Shown piece after piece: positions 12,301 through 60,000 of a stretch of DNA of 64,000 nt. The DNA lies in NCBI RefSeq assembly GCF_000224145.3, contig NC_020168.2:5133294-5197293 (forward strand), written 5' to 3'. This DNA comes from Ciona intestinalis (taxonomy: Eukaryota; Chordata; Ascidiacea; Phlebobranchia; Cionidae). Position 1 is the stretch's first letter, and the number at the start of each line of letters is the position of its first letter. The position numbers and the translations under genes were made by a program. Under the pieces are notes generated by a model. That model ran no database searches. It saw only the letters and a list, made by a program, of their open reading frames with translations, and had not been told where the DNA came from.

Positions 12301-14255
12301 AACAGTTGTCCATTCACAGCTTCATTATATATTAAATTGACAAGAAAAGTGTATGATATTGAGTTGACCCAGAATTTAAAACATCTCTATATGGTTTCTA
12401 AAACCGCAACAAAAATTGTCACAGAAAACAACTCAGTGTGGATTCAAAGTGTAAGTGGTTTTGTAATTTGTGTTTGTATTTATTTCATTGGTTTTCTTTT
12501 TCAGGTTGGTTATTCTAAGTATGTGGAAGAATCGACTCTATTAAGTTTACACTTAACCAATCCTGTAGACTTACATCAAACAATTGGTGATTTGGGGAAA
12601 TGTGTAAAGGATGATGAACATACAGGAACAACCAAGCATTATCTATTTCAATGGTTGTGCAACAAAGTAAAACAAAAGAATTGGATTAATGTAGCAAAAT
12701 ATGCACTATTATCATTGTGGTGCACCACTGACACTAATTGCACTGAAACCAACCAAACAGCATTGTTATTATTTACAACTATGTTTCAAGACCCAGTCAA
12801 TTGTATACAACACGATGAATTCATGCTTTTCCAGTCGAAACTTTTATCCTTACATGAATCCACTAAGATCCTTTCAATTCAGTGTGGACTCATAAAAGGG
12901 CTCTCTGTCCTGATCTTTCAAATGATTTTATGTCAAAAATGTAAGTTCAAAAGCATTGTGGTTTTGTTTTGCTTGTTATCTTTTCCTATAGTTTCATGTG
13001 TATGTTTTATGCTAATTATCGCATTCAGGTGTAGAGGACACTGTTTTAAATATTTGGGTAGATGAGATATACAAACACACTTCTACTAACAAAGCACCTG
13101 AACCACTCCGTTTAGTATCAGCAACTGGGTTACAAATTGCTGGGAAAAATGTGCTCGCTCAACTTCAGCTGCATGCAAACCAACAACAGGTATTACAAGT
13201 TTACAACAGATGTTTCTGATTCAAAATAACAACCATATACACACTGTTACTTCATGTCTTCATATGGTCAAATCATTTTAGGTTATGAAGAAAGTAGGAA
13301 TGATTCTTACTGCAACCTTATCACATTTGCAAGATGAACAACCGGAAATCCGATCTCCTGCCTGTGCATTTGTCACTCATGTCACCCAGCATGATCTATT
13401 TATTAAGTTGCACCATAATACTGCAACCGAGGTGATAAAACATTACACACAGTCTCAGTAAACTTTATGTCAAGTTAACATTTAATTTATTGTTCTAGGG
13501 ACTACTTCAGGTTATTATTGAACAGTTTCCATCTGATATGCAAGTTGTTTCTGCATTGATAAGCTTCATGTGCGATGTACAAGTTCCAAAACATGCAAGG
13601 TGGTAAAATTTATACTTGTATAGATTCAGATTATATTTTAATAAATAGAATTGTTTTATCAACAGTGACACCGTTGATTTGTTTGAACAAGAAGAGTTTA
13701 ACTTGTATTTGGAACCAGATTATTTAGGAAATGTGTTTCTCCCATGTATTAAGGTATATAAAATATTTTTTGTTACTCTTAAAGTTTGCTGAAATTAATT
13801 TGAATGTATTTAACAGGAATTAATGGATGCAATAATAATCATTCCTCAAAATTGGATTAAAACACAACTAGAACTTGCTGCACATAGAATGGAACAGCTT
13901 TTAAAATGCATTGAGAACTTGAGTAAGTGTTGTCGATGGCACATTTTCTCCAGTTTTCTAACTTTTACATTTGATTAATAGGGGAAAAGGCATACCTACG
14001 TTTCATGATGTGTACACTTCATTATGTCAAAGTTGTTTTACATGCTTGCAAACTGCATCTTGGTAAAAATTTATATATGGATTTTGGGAGACTACATCAT
14101 GTGATATTACAACTTTCAAGGGTATGTACTTTTGATGGCAGTTTGTGTTATTAATAAATATTTGTTTATTTCAGGTAAATTTGTCAGTTGATCAACATGA
14201 GTTAGTTCAGACCGTATTGGCTGAATCAGCTGCACATCATGCTACTCAACTGTGA
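6330..14255 (+). CDS. THADA: THADA homologue (Trm732-like, DUF2428), complete
   Basis: Twenty exons, all phases closing to 1798 aa (human ~1950): 6330-6367, 6457-6625, 6968-7052, 7123-7298, 7484-7591, 7839-7967, 8363-8564, 8628-8758, 8814-9635, 9902-10117, 10324-12070, 12143-12450, 12505-12940, 13029-13189, 13282-13431, 13499-13602, 13666-13753, 13817-13922, 13982-14121, 14175-14255. The protein is an all-helical HEAT/armadillo-type solenoid. The hallmark DUF2428 core is in exon 11: RRSAGIP near residue 1029, then QVHALYIMRHLFR and VWVIRNAATHLLGA. Yeast Trm732 is the partner of Trm7/FTSJ1, which 2'-O-methylates the tRNA anticodon loop at position 32; animal THADA has also been tied to calcium handling and metabolism. 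Exon 10 has a partially duplicated acceptor region. The donor of exon 16 could also lie 3 bp upstream (13600). Confidence 0.93.
6792..6880 (-). repeat. SINE 3'-region fragment in THADA intron 2
   Basis: Contains TGCCAGCTTATGAGTTACCA followed by a degenerate GTCGGTGATT. This is the same order as the 3' part of the tRNA-derived SINE at 61838-62100. The tRNA-like head is absent. Confidence 0.6.
8088..8113. repeat. (TA)n microsatellite in THADA intron 6
   Basis: About 13 uninterrupted TA units. It lies between the exons ending at 7967 and starting at 8363. Confidence 0.9.
9783..9943 (+). repeat. Tandem duplication across the THADA exon 10 acceptor
   Basis: About 69 identical bases occur at 9783-9851 and again at 9875-9943, offset 92 bp. 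Each copy holds the pyrimidine tract, the acceptor TATATATTGCAG and the first ~42 nt of exon 10 (AATACTGAACAGTCAGCTG...). Only use of the second acceptor (9902) keeps the frame; the first gives a frameshift and stop. The identity suggests a recent event or an assembly merge of two haplotypes. Confidence 0.9.
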
Positions 14256-14740
14256 TCAACTCGTTGAAGGAGTATCAGTTTAGAAATTTCTAAGAGATAA
14301 ATTACATCAATGATACATAAACAATCTCACCAATCTCTTGTTTATATATTTTTTATTACATGCTTTTAAATAGAATATAAATATGACGAAAAATCGTGTT
14401 TGAAACAAACATTATATTTGTGAAGCTGTACTGCCCTTGACGCACAAGCATGTGATTTATCACCGGACACTGTGTAACTGTAAATGATGTGACACAATGG
14501 ATTTTACAACCAGAGTCGGTTTACAACGAACGTATCATGGTACAAACGTCAGAATTTGCTCCTGTTTAGTTTTTTTCTAGATTGTTGACAGTCCATAGAA
14601 AACCCATTATTACGATCTCTATTCCAAAACATTTACTTTATTATTTTTTTATCGAAAACAAAATCAATTTGATTGTTTTGATCGATTCAGTTTTGCGGAC
14701 AGTAAATTTTCGTGAGGCTGTTGGAAGTTATTTTAACATA
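14256..14740. other. THADA 3' UTR and upstream region of the coiled-coil gene
   Basis: AT-rich. An AATATAAAT element near 14375 may act as a poly(A) signal for THADA. The frame of the next gene is open back to 14582 but has no ATG before 14741, so this part is read as 5' UTR. Confidence 0.5.
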
Positions 14741-15454
14741 ATGAATAACTCAGCCTATGCAAGTAAAATTGAAATCGGCAGAAAGCACACCGTTTACAAG
14801 AAAGATGTTTTGCCTAAACGTTTAACACGCGAAATTAACAATTCTTTTGACGTCGATAATGCAGTTAAGCTACAACTCGAAACTGTCAAGACGCTGAAGC
14901 AAGATGTACAAAAAAGTAGACAGAAGGTTGTACAAGCAATTGGCAAAATCCTTTCTGAAAACACGTACCAGTATGAATGCTGTGCTAAATTTGGCCAGGA
15001 TTTTCTTGAAGATATGCTGAATTCAATTACCACTGAAGAAAGTAAGTTACGAAACCAAGTGCTTGGTGAGCAAGAGTCAGTAGAAATGTTCAAATGTGCT
15101 GTATCTGAAAGACAAGTCTCAGCTACCCACCTGGAAGCTGCAAGAATGAAGAGAGATGAAATAACTCAAAATTTGTGTGTAATAGTTGAAGCAAGAGAAA
15201 GGGTGTTTTCAGCACTTGAAGTGTTGCATGCAGTTTCACCAACCAAGCCGAACAAGCTTGATTGTACCTTAAATGAGCTGAAGGCCTCTGTGCTTAAACT
15301 GAAATCAGATTATACCTGTGCAAATGAATCGTTGAAAGAGGAACTTGATAAACTACAAACTTACACAAAATGGCAAAAGACACCAGCTTTAATGATTAAG
15401 CAGTTAAAAGCTCCCACTCATACAAAGTCAGCTCCTAATTTATCTTTAATTTAA
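14741..15454 (+). CDS. Intronless coiled-coil protein, unrecognised
   Basis: Single-exon ORF from the first in-frame ATG (14741) to TAA at 15452-15454, 237 aa. The protein is Lys/Glu-rich and almost wholly helical. Long amphipathic stretches, residues ~45-135 and ~140-215, fit a coiled coil. There is no signal peptide or membrane segment, and the C-terminus is a short basic, Ser-containing tail ending in SAPNLSLI. I do not recognise a family. It lies between THADA (same strand) and AARSD1 (convergent). AATAAA signals follow at 15578-15583 and 15912-15917. The absence of introns, among intron-rich neighbours, may reflect a retrocopy or a fast-evolving germ-line gene; both are guesses. Confidence 0.7.
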   Translation: MNNSAYASKIEIGRKHTVYKKDVLPKRLTREINNSFDVDNAVKLQLETVKTLKQDVQKSRQKVVQAIGKILSENTYQYECCAKFGQDFLEDMLNSITTEESKLRNQVLGEQESVEMFKCAVSERQVSATHLEAARMKRDEITQNLCVIVEARERVFSALEVLHAVSPTKPNKLDCTLNELKASVLKLKSDYTCANESLKEELDKLQTYTKWQKTPALMIKQLKAPTHTKSAPNLSLI

Positions 15455-16039
15455 CTTTCGTTTATTCATTCGGTTTATTCAAGTTGTTTATTGCACTAAT
15501 AATATATTTGGTCATGCAGATTCTATATTTATGGTGCCAAAAATTAAAGGTGGCCCATGGCTAATCGTCATATGAAAAATAAATACATTATTAGATCATG
15601 CTAGGTAAACCATACATATTTTGAAACGTTCCACAGAAGCTTTCATTTACCTAAGGCTAGGTGCATGTTCATTTGTTATTCCATTGTTTTAATTGTGTTT
15701 TCCTGTATTTAATAATGTTTAACATTGTGCTCCCTTTTGTTTATTATTCTTTATATATGACTGTCATGTTGAACTTGCAACTTGTATAACCCATAACCTT
15801 CATATTGAATTTTTTTGTCAGTTCCAACCATGTGCACTTTCTATAAGCCCACATTATTTTAAACTCTTTTCCACTTTCAGAGGCACCTGTTATAGTTTTT
15901 ATGGATTATAAAATAAACACAAAGTAAAGGAAAACATGAAATTGATACTTAAAGGAAGGAACTTAGCGTATAACATGATTTTAGACACAATTCATATATG
16001 GCAATAGATGGATATATTCAGAAAGCACAAAAAAATGAA
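15455..16039. other. Convergent 3' UTRs
   Basis: Intergenic stretch between two converging genes. Plus-strand AATAAA at 15578-15583 and 15912-15917 can serve the coiled-coil gene. The minus-strand signal (TTTATT on +) at 15740-15745 can serve AARSD1, so the two 3' UTRs probably overlap. Confidence 0.6.
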
Positions 16040-17876
16040 TTAAAGTTTATTAATATATTCCTGCACCACAGCAAGAGCTTTTTCTCTGTTTTGTAGCTTT
16101 TGGGCTTTCCCTTGCATTTTGAACTCTTTCATCTGTCCTTTGCCAACAATTGTTTCAATCAATGTTGTTCCACATTCTTTTATAAAGTTTCCAGGACCAG
16201 AAATTAAAAACATTCCTTCACCTTTCTCGTCACCCACAGTTAGGAACAAAAAGGCCTTCAAGAAGTATTAATTTTGTAAAAAATACCAAGAAGATTAATA
16301 ATTAATAGCAACCTAATATTTTGTTTGCTCTTACCTGATCACTGACTTCATTTGAAATAATGTTCATAAATTCCACATTGCCTTCCTTTCTATGCATTGA
16401 CAATAACCTAAAACAATATATATTACAACCTGAGAAAATATACTTTAACCTAAAATATACTTGGTTGAGCCTGCATCGAATTTTTTTGTAAATATTGCAG
16501 CTTCTAGCACTGCCACATCTCGAAGTAAAGTCGTACAATTCTTCTGTGCAACTCTTAGTTGTTTCATTGACCTTTCCACAGCTTCGACATGTTGTTCTGG
16601 TCCACACTAATAAATAAACCTGTTAAAATATATTACACTAAATCAGCAGTTGCACTAACCTTCAGTTGCTTTGTTAGTTCTTTTTCATTAGCATAGCATT
16701 TCCCTGCATAATCCAAGATCCGGTCACCAGTGAGAAAACATAAATTTGTTTTTCCCTTTTTACCCTTCTCAGCCGATAACAACTTAATGCATTGCAAGTG
16801 TGAAAGGTTTGAAACATGGGTCCCACAGCACATGTTTGTATCTATACCTTTCATTTCAACAATCCTTTAAAAACAAATTGGTTAGGCATAGAAAAAGTAT
16901 AATTTCCAAACATTTAAAACCTACCTAACATCACCTACATGGTCATCAGGAAGCCCTCTTGCTCTTACAGATTGCAATATTGGTGAACCAACTTGAGTAA
17001 CATGTACGATCACATCCACCCCTTCTCTAATGGATTTATTTGCACAGCTATTAAATATATGTATGAGTGAAAACACTAATAAGCAATTTTTAATGCACTA
17101 ATAAGCAATGCAGTATTGCTAAATTCCTTCCAAAAATACAGTTATAAATGGACTATATTTAAATTAACGAGTATGTATTTGAATACAAACTAATGAAACT
17201 GTATATTTCTCACCATTCAATTTGAAATAACTGGTCAGCTGTTACAGCTGGGGTATCGAGTTCAATAAAGCTTATACTCTTTCCTAAATCCCATGAAGTT
17301 GTTTTAAACCCAAACATCGTATCTGCAATTGCTGTGATCAAATGCTGGCCACTGTAATGTAGGAAAGGTAAATTCTTACTATTTACTTATTTAAACTTGA
17401 AAAACAACCTATGCTGTTGCATATGGTCAAATCTTCTTTTCCAGTCTACCTCCATAGATACAGTGTCTCCAACACTAAGTTCCGATGTTACAAAATGAAG
17501 TGCCTGTTACCATAGTATGTTTAGTGTATTTTAATCATTCATTTGCAACTAAACATTACTCATACTTTGGAACCTTTCCTTGTAACTCTTTTAACAGGTA
17601 CGTCATTAATTGTACCTCTGTCATCAGGCTGACCTCCACCCTCTGGAAACAGAATTGTATCTTCTAATTCCACTTCATACCTAATACAGTAAAACTAATA
17701 AGCAATATTAAATTATCATATAAACCAAAACCGTTAAACAATAGTCGAATCACTTACCCTTTGGTTTTTACCAGTTTCCCAATCTCATTTTCAACTTTAC
17801 ATTCTACTTTAGTACACGCGACGACTTTACTCTCATACTGTTTCAAATAACTGTCTGCCTGACACTTAAAAACCAT
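16040..17876 (-). CDS. AARSD1: Alanyl-tRNA editing protein Aarsd1 (AlaX type), complete
   Basis: Nine minus-strand exons, phases closing to 409 aa (human 412): 17876-17758, 17680-17566, 17503-17409, 17351-17214, 17047-16925, 16864-16660, 16606-16461, 16407-16335 and 16255-16040. The ATG at 17876 gives MVFKCQADSY, the family start; ATGs further 5' would add an unlike leader. Family strings: LEDTILFPEGGGQPDDRG, FDHMQQHSGQHLI, RGLPDDHVGDV, NMCCGTHVSNL, HRKEGNVEFMN and FLTVGDEKGEG. Zinc ligands of the editing site are intact: H109 and H113 (HSGQH), C209 and H213 (CGTH). The enzyme hydrolyses mischarged Ser-tRNA(Ala) in trans in the cytosol; it lacks the aminoacylation domain. It is transcribed divergently from beta-spectrin, about 1.1 kb between start codons. 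Confidence 0.97.
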
Positions 17877-19016
17877 ATTAAATACAACAAAACAACCCGT
17901 TGTCTTCAAAATCCAAAAGAAGTTGTTCAGGTTTCTTTCCATACGCGGGAAAGTACCGAATGCAGAGAACGTCCCGTTTCTGATTTCCTATTATTCCCAT
18001 TTTCTTATTATAGTATTAGATAAAAGGTGGCTTATTTTTTATATGGACAATTTTCTTTTATAGATTTGTTTTATTGCCTAATAAAAATTCTAATAATTTT
18101 TTTACACATGCGGATAAATATATTTTAGGTGTACTCGCTAGAATGCGCTAGAGAACTACTATAATCTGAAGGCGCGCGTTTTTCGTATTACGTGTTTTTG
18201 TAGACGCAGACTGTCGCTTGCGGTTACCTCGACCCTCGAAAATTCTGAAGTGGTGAGAATAGGCAGTATGCAGAGTGTTTTACAGCGTTATTTTGTGAGC
18301 AAAGAGTGGAAGAGGGGTGCTATGGAAAGCTATACGAGTTCAATTGAATATTATTATAGAGATTCGTTTTCGTAATTATGTATAGGTATAGGAGCGACAA
18401 AATGCGCGACCGTACGTCAACGGGATTTAAAAGCATTTTTTTGTTTTTACTCCGAAAAAAAATTAATAATACGACAGAACTCATGTTTATCCAATAAATA
18501 ACCGTGTATTGGTCTTCGTATGCGTGATTAACCAAGTGCCGTAGGGCGTAATAGTACACTAGTTTCTGCCTCAACATTTCTATTATTAAACTCTCACGTG
18601 CGTGAAATCTTGTTTTGAATACGACTTACCCCTTAGGCAACTTCATTTTAAACTTGCTGGGTTAACGTCATCTGTGGATTCAGATTTATATTTGGGATAC
18701 TTGGTACGGAAATATATCTCAAGCAGCCCTAAAGGTAATATATATGTATATTGTGAGTTGTAGTAAATCGTTAGATTTTTGCCATATATACTTGTAATAA
18801 AATCTAGGTACACTACACATAATACTAATATATGTATATATTTATTTAAAAAAAAAAATTGAATATAAAATAAGTTATTTTCTTTTTTTAGTTTTGTTTC
18901 TTATGTATATAATTAAAATTTACCCTAAATATTGTGTTTGTTGGTTAAGTTACAAAACTATCTTTTATATGTAAATAATTTTAAATACAAATTTATCACC
19001 AAATTTAATTGCTGGC
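17877..19016. other. Divergent intergenic region between AARSD1 and beta-spectrin
   Basis: Holds the 5' UTR and promoter of AARSD1 on the minus side and the presumed first promoter of beta-spectrin on the plus side. The part around 18120-18320 is locally more GC-rich with several CG dinucleotides. No coding exon supported. A possible non-coding 5' exon ends at the donor AAAG|GTAATA near 18735, unproven. Confidence 0.45.
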
Positions 19017-55681
<36,665 letters not shown>

Positions 55682-57022
55682 ATAGAACTAGATGAGTTGC
55701 ACCCATGTAACTGAATACACGCGGTAGATCACTGGGTGGGGTTGTTCTACCACCTTGTTTATTACATAAACGTGGCACTGGTGCATTTATAAGTTTTCCA
55801 CTTGATCAACCAATTCATGTGTTTTGTACTAGTTGATGTTTAATGCTGTAGGCACCTATTCCGCACTCAATCATCCAAGGATATGTATTGGTTTCTATCG
55901 CGTCAAAATTGTTATAGCCACCATAGCTTTGTAGTCATGTCGCATTACAATACACTGTGCATGCGCGTGTTAATGTTGACTTCGCGTGCATGCCCATTTT
56001 TCGTTCCTAATCTATTCATGTTCTTGATTTCTGTAATTCTCCGTCGCTGGTAGCGACTCATGCGCAATTTTTGTACAGCAATTTCTCATTATTGAAAAAG
56101 TGATAAAAACACAGTAGTTATTAAAGGGCATTACCCCCTTTAATTTGGAGACCTATTTCATTAACTAGTGTGCTTGGCTTTTGCTTTGTAAATTGCTTTT
56201 GCTCCATAAGTGTACCTATATATCCAAACAAAGATATTTTGAGTCCATTGGCACGTTTTGTAATTTGTCAACCCTATATCGGCAAGTTTTCGTTCACAAA
56301 TTTTATCCACAATATGACGGTGCTGTCACGACGAAGTTCTTTCTAATTTTTGCTGTGAGTCACTGACAGTAATCGTATTAAAATTTGCTGTCGCGTACCG
56401 ATGCGTCAACTTACAAAAAGTTAGTTCTTCAACGTTTTGCTTGCAAACTTGTAATAAAACAGCCCATGCTAGCATTGTAGTATGTTACTTCTTTTCATGT
56501 TATGAGCTAATGTAGAAGGAAGAAACCCTTTTAATCAGAGTATAGACTCTGCTTTGGTATTTTAGCTTCATAGCCTGAATCAGAGTCCTGAATATGGAGG
56601 AGTTTTCTGATAAAATTGGAAAGTTTAGAACTTTAGCAAGGTAAGGAAAATGTTAATTATATTGTTTTTTATTTATTTAACTATTGCCACCTGGTTTAAC
56701 CAGCTTTTGTTTATAAGTAATAGTAAAAAGAATTGGTTTTAACCTATTCTGCAATAGAAAACCTAATACAAAACCGTTAAGTATAACATTTCTATAAAAG
56801 TTTAAAATTTTCAGAACCGCTTGAAATAAGATAAAAACAGACCAAGTTCTAAAGTTGGTTACTTCGCAGTTTAGCATAACATCTGAACTTATCGCAAAAA
56901 TAATAATTTAACGACATATCTAAGCGGTTCTGTGTGCTGTTATACGGATAGTATAATAAAAATAGTTTGGGTGGTTTATGGATGATATTTGTTTCCTTTG
57001 ACGTCTCTGTAACTAAATTAAA
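55682..57022. other. Beta-spectrin 3' UTR and WDR35 upstream region
   Basis: Likely spectrin 3' UTR up to the AATAAA at 56453-56458. A small ATG-containing stretch at 56594-56640 is followed by a good donor (AAG|GTAAGG) but does not join any WDR35 exon in frame. It may be a 5' UTR exon with a short upstream ORF. Confidence 0.5.
56453..56458 (+). terminator. Poly(A) signal AATAAA, probable end of beta-spectrin transcript
   Basis: Canonical hexamer about 770 bp after the spectrin stop and 570 bp before the WDR35 start. Confidence 0.5.
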
Positions 57023-60000
57023 ATGTTTGTATATTTAAGCAAAAAGGTAAGACGTTTTTTGTATTGTTACATTATGACAGTCGGTAAATTTCATTAGATA
57101 TTAGCTTTGCAATTTGATAATTTATTTTTTTTACTTTTATTTTCATGGTTGGCTGATTGAGGTTAACTTAATATGACGGAGAACTAGATAAGGGGGCCAT
57201 AGTTATATATTTAATTTAAGCCACCCAAATAACTCTATTTTATTTTCAGATTGCAATTCCAAATGGTGTTGCATTGCACTGCATATCATGGAACAAAGAG
57301 CATGGATATATAGCATGTGGAGGTGATGATGGCTTATTAAAGGTAACTCTGTGCATGTTATTCTTTATATCCAAACACTGGTGTAAAGTTACGGTCCTTA
57401 CGTTGCAGGGGCCTGGCAACCCTTTGATTTTTTCTGGACTAATAATGCCTTAAGGAATTACGTTCGACCAAACAAAGGCGCCATTATTACTGCACACAAA
57501 CTTCGTTTACGTTAATCCAAACCAATTTTAAGATAACAAGCAGTGCTAGTGAAAAATCTTCTTGATACATTAACTGCCAATCCCTTTACCCCTAACTACT
57601 TACCCCTAAATACTAACCCTCTATGACCCAACCTCTAACACTTTCCACCAGTCTAACCTGTGAAAAACTGAAGGATTCTCCACTAGTGCCCCAAAGCACC
57701 CAGCAGTCACTGCATTTAATGCATTGTTAACAATCTGAAATCTATTATTGAAGACAGTTAATCATTAAACCCATTTTACTTACCTACCATTACAATCACA
57801 GGTTTTAAAACTTGAGACTCAACCATCAAAAGATGCCAAGATTCGAGGATTGGCTGCTCCCAGTAATCTTAGTATGAACCAAACCATGGAAGGACACAAT
57901 GGTTTGTGCGATTATTTAAATCGTTTGCTTAAATTAATTATTGATGAAAATATAGCTTTATTTGTGACGTATCATTTTATTTAATATAAACCCACGAACT
58001 TAATATTTTTTCCAAGTTGGTGTATTTTACCATCAATTTCATGTTTAATTCCAATTTCTGTTTTATATTGTTTTGTAGTTATATATATGTTTTTTTTGTA
58101 TAAGATGTATTTCTTGGTAATTTTTTGTGTATTGTTCAAATAAAGGTATAGTGAAAGTTGTGACTTGGAACAATCATTATCAGAAGCTAACCTCAAGTGA
58201 TGAGAAGGGTCTCATTATTGTGTGGATGATGTTTAATGGTAAGCTAATACCATCTCATTTAAGTTTTGGTTGTTCTCCATGTTTCACCAAGGGACATTTG
58301 CAATTCCAAAATTTATTTTTTACTTATATAACTTGCACAGTCAGCTCCACCACAGTTTACTCCACCACAGTTTACTGTACTATTAGTACAGCAGCCTTTC
58401 AATAAATAAGTGTGACTTGTTTATTTCTAGAGTGTGAGGTCAACGACAGTCATTATAACACGTATGTTGTTTTTTCCCTCACCCCATGGTGGCATATGTG
58501 TTACCACTTTACTTGTTCTGTATTTTTTTCATGCATTTTCGATAACCACTCACTGCCGCACATTACTTGTTCTAATTTTGTCCTTTTTTTCAGGTCAATG
58601 GTTTGAGGAAATGATCAACAGTCGCAACAAATCCATCGTCCGCTCCATGTGTTGGAATGCTGATGGACAGAAGATCTGCATCGCTTATGAAGATGGCGCT
58701 GTGATCCTGGGATCAGTGGATGGGAACAGGATATGGGGGAAGGATTTGAAGAACATGCAGCTTACTAATGTTGCTGTGAGTCCTATGTGTGATGTGTGTA
58801 GTGTGTAGACAGTCTGTGTAGATTGATATTATGAATGGCCCAAGCCTAACTGTGTGACTGAACTTCACCTTTTTTAAAGTTTGGTGTTGCCCTAAAAAAG
58901 GTCAGAGTGCTAAAATGATGTCAAAAATTCTGGTTAGTTTTTTCCGGATTTGTCTTTGCAAAATGTAAGGCAGCTTTTATTTCTTAGTAGTGATCTGTAA
59001 AATTTATGCTGTAATAAGCATACAATTTTAATATTACAAATATATTTTTTTCTTAATTTACATAAACAAACTTAACAAAACCGTTGATTAAACATTATTT
59101 CATGACAGTGGTCACCAGATGGGAAGATTATATTATTCGGTACAACTAGTGGGGAGGTTCATATATATGATAATAATGGACAATCCATTGTAAGTTTTGC
59201 TTCCAACTTATCGTTAATCAGTATTATATAGTTGCGTGATACTTAAAGCTGTTGATTGCTGTTAAATTTATAACCTGCATTTTAGATACCAGTATAGTGT
59301 TTTATTTCAAAGGAAACAAAATACACTTAAATACTAAAATTAAGTAGGAGGGGTCATGGTACAGTTTCTCACTTGAAATAATTTAAGTTATATTATAATA
59401 TAAAAAAAATAAAGGTGTTTCTGTGTTATTTTACTGTTTTAAATTACTGAATTTTTCTTTAAAACTTTTTTTTAGCAATATTAATGTTATTTTTCATAAA
59501 CTTGCAGGGCAAAGTTGAGTTATATTGCCTGGTGAATGTGACTGGTGCTGTTAGCTTAGCAGCAGTGGATTGGTATAATGGTAGGTTAGGGTTTGTTGAA
59601 CCTGATTGCCCATGCTTGGTGATTTGCTTTGATAATGGAAGATGCCAAATCATGAGAGATGAAGTTGATGATAGTAAGTTGAATATATGTTTTTCAGTTG
59701 TACTCTATGTAATTTTCAGAGGCCATATTTTAAATTCAGAAGAGGCAATTTAGTTAGATCTAGATGCATAATCAGAAGAAATAAGTTTTTGCTTTTTTTG
59801 TAATGTTTACCGATTAATACATTGCAGAAAACTCCTGGGTAGGGATGCACATTACATTTTAGGTATTCTAGGATATCCTAGAATACTTTATTTCGAATCT
59901 AGAATTTCGAATCTTTTTATATTTATAGGAAAACTAATTTTACCCACAAAAGTCAGTTTATTGACTCTTTAACAGTGTTCATCTAACTCTAACCTAATAT

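Noticed and set aside
13029..13065. Long THADA frame running through to 13065
   Set aside because: The frame beyond 12940 is intron read-through; the exon at 13029 is used in another frame after splicing.
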